Assembly: GCA_037445875.1 (NCBI GenBank)
Contig: JBBIJR010000091.1
Location: forward strand, 1 to 12,564
Source: JBBIJR01 sp037445875
GTDB lineage: Bacteria > CLD3 > SB21
Length of the DNA: 12,564 nucleotides
Reading direction: 5' to 3'
Positions 6,575 to 12,160 of this stretch are shown one piece after another. Positions within the stretch are counted from its first letter, which is position 1; each line of letters begins with the position of its first letter. Both the position numbers and the translations under genes were made by a program. Below the pieces are notes generated by a model. That model had not been told where the DNA came from and ran no database searches. It saw only the letters and a program-made list of their open reading frames with translations.

Positions 6575-7804
6575 CTAGTCGTCGGTTTCCACATACAGCA
6601 CCAACTCCTGCCCCACGCGTACATCGTCGCCCAGCATTTCGTTCCATGTCCTTATCTGGGTGATCGATACCTTGAACAGACTGGCGATGCGATACAGTGT
6701 GTCTCCGGCCTTCACCGTATAGAACGTCTGGCGGGTTTCCCGCACAAAGACCTTGAGTCGGGTACCCAGCATGGCCACGGGCGATTTCAAATTGTTCCAT
6801 TCCATGATCTGGCGTACGGTAACGTCATACTGTCTCGCAATCTTCTCCAGATAGTCGCTTCGTTCGACGGTGTGGAACACGTATCGCAGCGTGGAATCCG
6901 TCCGGGCTTCTGTAACGAGAGCGACGGATTTCAGGCTGTCCTCGTTGGTCCACTGAACGGTGGAAGGAAGCATGAGTTCCCACGTGCCGTCCGGCAGCGA
7001 ATTCTTCACGATCCAGTAGTTGAGGACCTTGATGGTCTTGAATGTGCATCCCAGTTCGGCCGCCCACGCCGACAGATCGGCAATCGATCCCTTGAGCGTG
7101 ACGGTCTGGGTTGAGTCGTCATACGGTGCGTAGAGGTCCGCCGGACTGAGTTGGAGCGAATACCGATCGGGATGTTCGAGGATTTCCTTGAGTACAGCGA
7201 TCTGGAACACATAGTAGCGCGTCTCCCGGTTGAGGAAAAGGTCGTAGTAGTCGGCAAGGCCCTGTTCCCTCAACACCTGGTTCATGTTCGCCTGTCCCGT
7301 GTTGTAGGCCGCTGCGGCGAGGCTCCAACTGCCGTAGGCTTCGCGCAGGTGCTTCAGCATGGTTACCGCCGCGCGCGTGGATTTCTCGACGTGAAACCGC
7401 TCATCCACGTGCCGGTTCACGTTCAGTCCCCAGAGCCGCGCTGTGGAGGGGATGAACTGCCACAAACCGCCCGCTCCGGCGTTTGACACCGCGTCGAGTC
7501 GGAGACCGCTTTCGGCGGCCGCCAGATATTTCAGGTCGTCCGGTGCTTCTGTCTCCTTCAGCACACGTTCAAAGGCGGGGAAATACTTTGTCGTTCGCTT
7601 GAGCAGCAGGATCAGCCGCTCATCCTGACCGATCCGAGTGACAAAGACCTCTTCGAGTCGCTCCCGGACTTCGCGGTCGTTGAGCGGAATCGTCTCTCCA
7701 CAGAAGCTCAGCGAGTCCGGCAGCGCCCAGGTCCGTTGGGCCTCGAGGAGCGGCGGAGTGAGGATCGCCGGTAAACAACAAACCAGGAGCCATGCGTATC
7801 GCAT
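6575..7804 (-). CDS. MltD-like lytic transglycosylase with SLT domain and two LysM repeats
   Basis: This secreted enzyme cleaves the glycan chain of peptidoglycan, giving 1,6-anhydro ends. The start chosen at 7804 begins MRYAWLLVCCLP, a signal peptide with likely cleavage near residue 22. It is preceded by AAAGG about 9 nt upstream; the longer in-frame starts at 7834 and 7885 lack a ribosome binding site, and the latter lies beyond a terminator. The SLT (GH23-type) domain covers about 80-200, with catalytic E98 in AAAESGL, then GAGGLWQF and AAYNTGQ. A middle region follows, then LysM repeats at about 308-354 and 361-405 that would hold the protein on peptidoglycan. The architecture matches MltD. 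The signal peptide has two adjacent cysteines but no clear lipobox. There is little room for a private promoter: a terminator ends only 45 bp upstream. Confidence 0.92.
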   Translation of the reverse strand: MRYAWLLVCCLPAILTPPLLEAQRTWALPDSLSFCGETIPLNDREVRERLEEVFVTRIGQDERLILLLKRTTKYFPAFERVLKETEAPDDLKYLAAAESGLRLDAVSNAGAGGLWQFIPSTARLWGLNVNRHVDERFHVEKSTRAAVTMLKHLREAYGSWSLAAAAYNTGQANMNQVLREQGLADYYDLFLNRETRYYVFQIAVLKEILEHPDRYSLQLSPADLYAPYDDSTQTVTLKGSIADLSAWAAELGCTFKTIKVLNYWIVKNSLPDGTWELMLPSTVQWTNEDSLKSVALVTEARTDSTLRYVFHTVERSDYLEKIARQYDVTVRQIMEWNNLKSPVAMLGTRLKVFVRETRQTFYTVKAGDTLYRIASLFKVSITQIRTWNEMLGDDVRVGQELVLYVETDD

Positions 7805-7848
7805 TGAAGACAACCTTTCCGTCGAGAAGTTCATGCTTGAAGGAGCAC

Positions 7849-7882
7849 AAAAAAAAGCAGGTATCGGGATCGATACCTGCTT
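7849..7882 (-). terminator. Strong rho-independent terminator ending the lysine-rich micro-gene transcript
   Basis: Two perfect 12-bp arms (7855-7866 and 7871-7882) with a 4-nt loop are followed on the minus strand by a run of T (eight A on the plus strand at 7849-7856). It lies between the lysine-rich gene and the lytic transglycosylase gene, both on the minus strand. It therefore ends the former and may limit or attenuate transcription into the latter. Confidence 0.92.
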
Positions 7883-7891
7883 CAAAACCGA

Positions 7892-7961
7892 AGAGGGTGT
7901 GTAACGTCCTCTCGATCAACTAAGCCTACAGTGTGTAACCCAGATGGAATTACTGTAAGGC
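7892..7961 (-). other. Structured 3' UTR with two hairpins sharing a 9-nt motif
   Basis: This lies between the stop codon of the lysine-rich gene and its terminator. One hairpin pairs 7924-7932 with 7952-7961 (GCCTACAGT and ACTGTAAGGC, one bulge). The other pairs 7892-7896 with 7908-7912 (AGAGG and CCTCT). Each carries a copy of GTGTGTAAC in or next to its loop (7897-7905 and 7931-7939), read as GUUACACAC in the minus-strand RNA. This could be a protein- or RNA-binding element or the body of a 3'-UTR-derived small RNA. I recognise no known RNA family. Confidence 0.4.
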
Positions 7962-7975
7962 TCCCGCATGGGGAA

Positions 7976-8050
7976 CTACTTCTTAGTTGACTTCTTGGTT
8001 TTCTTCTTCGACGACTTCTTCGTCTTCTTGCCACCTTTCTTGGTCGCCAT
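7976..8050 (-). CDS. 24-residue lysine-rich basic protein (histone-tail-like)
   Basis: This very short gene encodes MATKKGG followed by repeats of KK separated by Thr, Ser or Gly. It has 24 residues, of which 13 are lysine, 4 threonine and 3 serine, with no acidic residue. The evidence that it is real is its complete expression context: a near-consensus promoter (8119-8147), AAAGGAG (8060-8066) 9 nt before the ATG, and a strong terminator (7849-7882). Composition resembles the lysine-rich tails of bacterial H1-like proteins (Hc1/Hc2 type), so nucleic-acid or ribosome binding is a reasonable guess. A lysine-codon leader peptide controlling the downstream terminator is an alternative, but the next gene is a lytic transglycosylase, not a lysine gene. 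No family assignment is possible from the sequence. Confidence 0.72.
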   Translation of the reverse strand: MATKKGGKKTKKSSKKKTKKSTKK

Positions 8051-8063
8051 ACTTCTGAACTCC

Positions 8064-8077
8064 TTTCACCTGTGAAA
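8064..8077 (-). other. Small inverted repeat touching the ribosome binding site of the lysine-rich gene
   Basis: TTTCAC (8064-8069) and GTGAAA (8072-8077) form an inverted repeat whose 3' arm on the minus-strand RNA supplies the AAA of AAAGGAG. As RNA it could form a 5-bp stem with a 4-nt loop next to the ribosome binding site and may tune translation. It is short and could be chance. Confidence 0.3.
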
Positions 8078-8089
8078 CTTTAGTTAATT

Positions 8090-8115
8090 ACTGAGAGTTG
8101 CGTGCAACTCTCAGT
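8090..8115 (-). promoter_or_regulatory. Perfect 11-bp inverted repeat at the transcription start of the lysine-rich gene
   Basis: ACTGAGAGTTG (8090-8100) and CAACTCTCAGT (8105-8115) are exact complements around a 4-bp centre. The right end is only 3 bp from the -10 box, so the predicted transcription start falls inside it. It could be an operator for a dimeric repressor, or a 5'-terminal RNA hairpin that protects the transcript. There is no T-run after it, so it is not a terminator. Confidence 0.7.
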
Positions 8116-8118
8116 ACG

Positions 8119-8147
8119 ATTTTAACTTTTTTTGTTTTGAAAGTCAA
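8119..8147 (-). promoter_or_regulatory. Strong sigma-70-type promoter of the lysine-rich gene
   Basis: On the minus strand, TTGACT (8142-8147) is followed by a 17-bp A-rich spacer and TAAAAT (8119-8124). Each hexamer matches consensus at 5 of 6 positions. Its position fits the ribosome binding site and terminator of the small unit, giving a predicted transcript of about 265 nt. Confidence 0.75.
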
Positions 8148-8322
8148 CTAAATTCTGCATTTAGAGCCCCCTCGGACCTGGTTAAGAGTGCCGCCGCAAA
8201 GGTCCATTCGCCCCGGAACACATAAAAAACCGGGCCGTCTGTAAACGCATACCGGCAAAGGGTTTCCGGGCACAGAAATTTTAGTTAGGATAGCTAACGA
8301 TTATCCCCGGAGCGTGATCGCC
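8148..8322. other. Intergenic stretch downstream of hemY; weak hairpins only
   Basis: I see no gene in this stretch between the end of hemY and the promoter of the lysine-rich gene. It holds a GTTAG/CTAAC inverted repeat (8284-8298) followed on the minus strand by TAAAATTT. A GC-rich segment next to six T on the minus strand (8224-8229) could act as a weak terminator for the mltG-hemY transcript. Neither is a textbook terminator. Confidence 0.35.
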
Positions 8323-9705
8323 TCACTCTCCCCACGATCGGACCAGTTCAAATGCGTTTCGGGTACAATCGTTGACGCCGATGCCCCCCACAAAGTTGCC
8401 GCGCAGGTAGACGCGAGGGCATTTGGCCAACTCCGTCTGCATCGCGGACCGGATCGCCAAGTGCCCGACGTCATACTGGGGAATTCCGCGCTCGTACCGG
8501 AACAATTTCACGACATCGGCCGCCCGCGAAAGGCCGAGCGTAAGCCGCATTTCACGGTCCACAATTTCACAAATCTGTTCATCCGGCCATTTTGCGATAT
8601 CCCGATGATGGGCGCCGCCGAGCATGACGGTAATGCTGGTGCTTCCGGGAGGCGACAGGCTCGGAAAAATACTGGAATTCCACAAAGCACCCAGGCACGT
8701 GAGGTTCTGATTTCGTGCGGCCAGAAAACCGAAGCCATCCAGCGCGTGAGCGTAATTCCGATACCCCAACGAGACCACCGCGATCGGTGCATACGGGATG
8801 CGATCCAGCGCTGCTGCCAGAACGGGTGCGAGTTCGCGCAGCATGCGGGCCGTCGTAAACGCCGGTGAACAGAAGATCAGGGCGTCTGCCTGGCTTTCGA
8901 TCACCTCGTCGCCGACTCGACATTTCAGTTTGTACACGCTTCCCATTCTTTGTACGTCGAGGACTTCGGCGTTCAGTCGGAGATGGCGGCTTAGATCGCG
9001 CGCCAGAGCCTGGGTCAACGTCTCCAGGCCGCCCTGGAACGTCAGCAGTGCTCGGCGGCCAAACCGGCGGTACGTTCTTTGGTGTTCATCGCTCTTCCGG
9101 TTCTTCATCAGTCCGCGGATGATCGATCCGTGTCGGCGTTCAGCCATGACCATGGACTCAAAGACCGCTTCAGCCTGGAGGGTGTGAACATTGCCGGCGT
9201 AGATGCCCGAGATGACCGGATCCAGGAGGTTTTCCACCAGATCGGCGGAAAATCGCCTCCCGAAGAATTGGGCCAGCGTTTCTTGCTGCGAGACGGGAGA
9301 ATTTCTCCTCCAGTACTCCCCGACGATCGTCCCGACGGTCCTGAAGCCGATCAACGGTGAGGTCAGTGCGCCGATGGGATTTGTGGGCAATAGATGGAGT
9401 CGGCCGCCGAACCACAAGTATCGTTTTCGGGACGCGGCTTCGCTGACGAGGACCTGATCGAGTATACCCAACGCATCGGCCAGCCGAAGCGTATAATAGC
9501 CGTTGGAAAGAAAACCTCGAGGTCCTGCTTCGAACACAAATCCGTCATCCCTGACAGAACGAATATGGCCGCCGGCCCGGGAAGAGGGCTCCAGGATGTG
9601 GAGCTCCATGGCGCCGTCGGCCAAGTGGTTCGCAAAGCGTTGTTTCAGAAAAAAAGCCGTCGAGAGGCCGGAGATGCCCGCACCGATCACGTAGATCCGC
9701 TTCAT
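8323..9705 (-). CDS. hemY: Protoporphyrinogen/coproporphyrinogen oxidase (HemY type)
   Basis: This 460-residue FAD enzyme oxidises protoporphyrinogen IX or coproporphyrinogen III late in haem synthesis, usually with oxygen. The name hemG is used for the same family in some annotations. The N-terminal dinucleotide-binding motif is G8-A-G10-I-S-G13-L, followed by the E-P-S-S-R-A-G-G-H-I segment and EAGPRGFL. The middle has GIYAGNVHTLQAEAVFE, a hallmark of the family. The C terminus has RGNFVGGIGVNDCTRNA, the FAD-contacting end. Length is normal and no membrane segment is obvious. GAAAGGAAT lies a few bases before the ATG. The gene starts 23 bp after mltG and is probably co-transcribed with it; the pairing seems one of convenience rather than pathway. 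Whether the substrate is proto- or copro-porphyrinogen cannot be told. Confidence 0.94.
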   Translation of the reverse strand: MKRIYVIGAGISGLSTAFFLKQRFANHLADGAMELHILEPSSRAGGHIRSVRDDGFVFEAGPRGFLSNGYYTLRLADALGILDQVLVSEAASRKRYLWFGGRLHLLPTNPIGALTSPLIGFRTVGTIVGEYWRRNSPVSQQETLAQFFGRRFSADLVENLLDPVISGIYAGNVHTLQAEAVFESMVMAERRHGSIIRGLMKNRKSDEHQRTYRRFGRRALLTFQGGLETLTQALARDLSRHLRLNAEVLDVQRMGSVYKLKCRVGDEVIESQADALIFCSPAFTTARMLRELAPVLAAALDRIPYAPIAVVSLGYRNYAHALDGFGFLAARNQNLTCLGALWNSSIFPSLSPPGSTSITVMLGGAHHRDIAKWPDEQICEIVDREMRLTLGLSRAADVVKLFRYERGIPQYDVGHLAIRSAMQTELAKCPRVYLRGNFVGGIGVNDCTRNAFELVRSWGE

Positions 9706-9728
9706 GAGATTCCTTTCATCGTGGCCGC

Positions 9729-10787
9729 TCAGCGGTTCCCGTGTTTCTCCAGTTCTTTACGAAGACGATCGAGCTTCTTTCTCGCTTTGAGATGCTCCGC
9801 CATCGTGCGTGAGAACAGGTGAGTGCCGGTACCGTCCGCGACCATGTACAAGTAGTCCACTTTGGACGGATACAATGCGGCAAGGATCGACGCTTTGCCG
9901 GGATTGTTGATCGGCCCCGGCGGAAGTCCGCGGTACCGGTACGTGTTGTAGGGATGATCCGTCTCGAGGTCCTTGTTGTACAATCGTCTCGGTCCGTCCG
10001 TGAGGAGGAACTGGATCGTGGGATCCGCCTGCAGCAGCATGCCTTTTCGAAGCCGGTTGTGGTAAACGGCCGAAACGAGATAGCGTTCGTCGTCGTCGGC
10101 GGTTTCGCTCTCTATGATCGAAGCCAGTGTTACCACCTGACGCATGCTGAGCCCCCATTCGGCCTGCCTCCGTTTCAATTCCTCATCGTAATAATTTTTG
10201 AACTCTCGCACCATGATCCTGATCATGTCCCGTTCGTCGGTGCCGGGATCGAAGAAGTAGGTGTTGGGCAGCAGGTAGCCGATCAACGACGTGTCCGGCA
10301 GGCCCAACTCACGAATGAATGCCGTGTCCCGTACCAAGGCGGCAAAAGCATTCGTGTCGACCGGCATCCTGGCGCTCACTGACCGGATCAGCTGCTTGAG
10401 CGAGCTGCCTTCCGGGATGGTCACCCGCAGGACCTGGGGAACCGAACTCTGGAGAATTCTGAGGATCTGGTGGTTGGATGCGTGGATGGGGAGTAAGTAT
10501 TGGCCCGCTTTGAGGCTTCGGTCGGCCCGAAGATAGCGAGCAGCCCATACGAAGGTTCTGGCGTTTTCGATGACGCCGCTTTCTTGTAGAATCTGGGCGA
10601 TATCGGTGAGGGATGAGCCGCGGGGAATGACGATGTGAAGCTTCTTATCGAGCGGAAGGGCTTCCGCATCGAGGAGAGGCGCATTGTACAGGACCAGCTT
10701 GTAGAAAACAGCAAATCCGGCCAGTCCGGTTATCACCACGCCGACCAGAAATGCGACAGACGCCTTAAGCACGGTAAGGGTTTTCAC
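9729..10787 (-). CDS. mltG: Endolytic transglycosylase MltG (YceG-like)
   Basis: This is an inner-membrane enzyme that cuts nascent glycan strands and is thought to set their length. It has one N-terminal transmembrane helix (about 8-30, VLKASVAFLVGVVITGLAGFAVF), then the YceG domain with LASIIE226-S-E-T (catalytic Glu as in other MltG proteins), LLQADPTIQF and GLPPGPINNPG. It ends with VADGTGTHLFSRTMAEH, and its 352 residues fit the family (about 340). The start is uncertain. GTG at 10787 gives the expected N terminus, but GGAGG is only 1 nt before it; GTG at 10772 is too far from it. The frame also opens to TTG at 10901, but that lies upstream of the predicted promoter. hemY follows after 23 bp. 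Confidence 0.93.
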   Translation of the reverse strand: MKTLTVLKASVAFLVGVVITGLAGFAVFYKLVLYNAPLLDAEALPLDKKLHIVIPRGSSLTDIAQILQESGVIENARTFVWAARYLRADRSLKAGQYLLPIHASNHQILRILQSSVPQVLRVTIPEGSSLKQLIRSVSARMPVDTNAFAALVRDTAFIRELGLPDTSLIGYLLPNTYFFDPGTDERDMIRIMVREFKNYYDEELKRRQAEWGLSMRQVVTLASIIESETADDDERYLVSAVYHNRLRKGMLLQADPTIQFLLTDGPRRLYNKDLETDHPYNTYRYRGLPPGPINNPGKASILAALYPSKVDYLYMVADGTGTHLFSRTMAEHLKARKKLDRLRKELEKHGNR

Positions 10788-10845
10788 ACCTCCAAGGTCT
10801 TTCCAATATTGTGCGCTCCTCCTTTCGGCCTCCCAAAAGCGCGGC

Positions 10846-10874
10846 AGTATACAACGATTCGTCCTGCCAATCAA
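10846..10874 (-). promoter_or_regulatory. Sigma-70-type promoter for mltG-hemY
   Basis: On the minus strand, TTGATT (10869-10874) and TATACT (10846-10851) are separated by 17 bp. The -10 matches 5 of 6 and the -35 matches 4 of 6. A transcript starting near 10839 would have a leader of about 50 nt before GTG 10787. The leader carries AAAGGAGG, which is too far upstream to serve that start. Confidence 0.65.
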
Positions 10875-10879
10875 AAGAA

Positions 10880-11146
10880 AACGTACTGCGGCTGCGCACA
10901 ATCAAACCTTGCTGCAGACGGGCATCGTCTTGCATGCATCCCTGGCCCCGGCGCGCCCCTCACCCCTGCCCGGCGAACATAGCCCTCGCACGCCGCAATC
11001 CAGTAGCGAGTATTCCTTAACAAAAATATCCGAAACATCGCCTGGAAAAGCAAGACGCCGGGCAACGTCGCTGAATCCATGTCTCCTCGACGGGGGCCGC
11101 GAACGCCGACGGCTCGACGGGGCTTACACGGGGAACGACGGTTCGG
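10880..11146. other. Intergenic stretch between mltG promoter and arcB end; nothing recognised
   Basis: I see no convincing gene, tRNA or terminator here. The part nearest arcB is very G+C-rich and carries a direct repeat, CTCGACGGGG at 11086-11095 and 11113-11122. A palindromic TGCATGCA occurs at 10931-10938. Short frames on both strands lack ribosome binding sites and known motifs. A clear terminator for the arcC-arcB transcript is not visible. Confidence 0.5.
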
Positions 11147-12148
11147 TCAGTTTCCCAGCGTGGCTACCATGATGGCTTTGAGCGTATGCACGCGGTTTTC
11201 CGCCTGGTCGAACACGATAGATGCTTCCGACTCGAACACTTCCTCCGTCACTTCCATGCTCTCCAGGCCGAATTGACGATAGATCTTCTCTCCCGTTGTC
11301 GTTTCACGATTGTGGAAGGAGGGAAGGCAGTGCATGAAGCGCACGTGTGCATTGCCGGTCATCTCGACCACGCGCCGATTGACCTGAAAGGGTTTAAGAA
11401 GGGTAATGCGCTCGCCCCAAAGGTGCTCCGGTTCACCCATGGACACCCACACATCTGTATACAGAAAATCGCAATCGCGGACCGCTTCGGAGACGTTTTC
11501 CGTGATCGTGATCCTGGCCCCGGTCTCGGAGGCTATTTCGTGCGCCCGGGCCACGAGCTGCTCGTCTGGCCAGACAGGCTTTGGAGCCGCTGCCCGAAAA
11601 TCCATACCCATCTTGGCCGAACCGACCAGCAGCTCGTTACCCATGTTGTTGCGGGCGTCGCCCAAGTAGCACAGGCGCACATCGTGGAGAGGCTTTTCAG
11701 CGTATTCGATCATGGTCATCAGATCGGCCAGAACCTGGGTCGGGTGGAACTCATCCGTAAGGCCGTTCCAAACGGGCACGCCGGCAAAGTCGGCCAGCTG
11801 CTGAATGAGTTCCTGTCCGAATCCCCGGTAGAGGATGCCGTCATACATGCGGCCCAGCACGCGTGCCGTGTCCTTCATGGATTCCTTGTGTCCGATCTGC
11901 GAGCCGGCGGGACCCAGATAACTGACGCGGGCACCCTGGTCGTGGGCCGCCGCCTCGGCCGCGCATCTCGTGCGCGTGGACGTTTTTTCAAAGATCAGCG
12001 CCAGGCTTTTGCCGAGCAGGCGCTGCTGCTCCGTTCCGTCGTAGTTTGCCTTCTTCAGGTCCGCCGAAAGTTCGAGCAGGAACCGGATTTCCTTGGGGGT
12101 AAAATCNNNNNNNNNNAGAAAATGTCGGTTTCTCAGATTGAACGCCAT
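11147..12148 (-). CDS. arcB: Ornithine carbamoyltransferase (ArcB/ArgF type)
   Basis: This 333-residue cytoplasmic enzyme interconverts ornithine plus carbamoyl phosphate and citrulline plus phosphate. Motifs are S57-T-R-T-R61 (carbamoyl phosphate binding), GSQIGHKESMKDTARVLGRMYDG, H135-P-T-Q138, DVWVSMGE (ornithine loop) and H273-C-L-P276. Similarity to the E. coli enzyme runs end to end. AGGAGG lies 6 nt before the ATG and overlaps the stop of the carbamate kinase gene 12 bp upstream, so the two are coupled. The carbamate kinase neighbour argues for the catabolic direction (arginine deiminase pathway), hence arcB, but the anabolic argF role is not excluded. Ten Ns (12107-12116) hide the codons after the N-terminal HF; the frame and family length are preserved across them. 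Confidence 0.95.
   Translation of the reverse strand: MAFNLRNRHFXXXXDFTPKEIRFLLELSADLKKANYDGTEQQRLLGKSLALIFEKTSTRTRCAAEAAAHDQGARVSYLGPAGSQIGHKESMKDTARVLGRMYDGILYRGFGQELIQQLADFAGVPVWNGLTDEFHPTQVLADLMTMIEYAEKPLHDVRLCYLGDARNNMGNELLVGSAKMGMDFRAAAPKPVWPDEQLVARAHEIASETGARITITENVSEAVRDCDFLYTDVWVSMGEPEHLWGERITLLKPFQVNRRVVEMTGNAHVRFMHCLPSFHNRETTTGEKIYRQFGLESMEVTEEVFESEASIVFDQAENRVHTLKAIMVATLGN
12107..12116. other. Ten unresolved bases (N) inside arcB
   Basis: Ten N lie in codons 11-14 of arcB. The bases on both sides read HFL...DFTPKE, as in related enzymes (HFLKLLDFTP in E. coli). The run therefore fits the true gap length exactly rather than being an arbitrary scaffold spacer. Confidence 0.97.
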
Positions 12149-12160
12149 GCCAGGCCTCCT

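Noticed and set aside
7785..7885. Longer N terminus for the lytic transglycosylase (starts at 7834 or 7885)
   Set aside because: These starts lack a ribosome binding site and would put a non-signal stretch before the clear signal peptide. The 7885 start lies upstream of the terminator.
7849..8147. Classical lysine attenuator controlling a lysine gene
   Set aside because: The lysine-rich frame ends nearly 100 nt before the terminator and no anti-terminator pairing is obvious. The downstream gene is a cell-wall hydrolase rather than a lysine biosynthesis or transport gene. I keep it only as an alternative.
10871..11080. A 69-codon minus-strand frame between arcB and mltG
   Set aside because: No ribosome binding site and no recognisable motif; it overlaps the likely mltG promoter.
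11081..11146. Possible tRNA or terminator in the G+C-rich segment after arcB
   Set aside because: GGTTCGG resembles part of a T-arm, but no acceptor stem or anticodon arm can be placed. No stem followed by a T-run exists on the minus strand.
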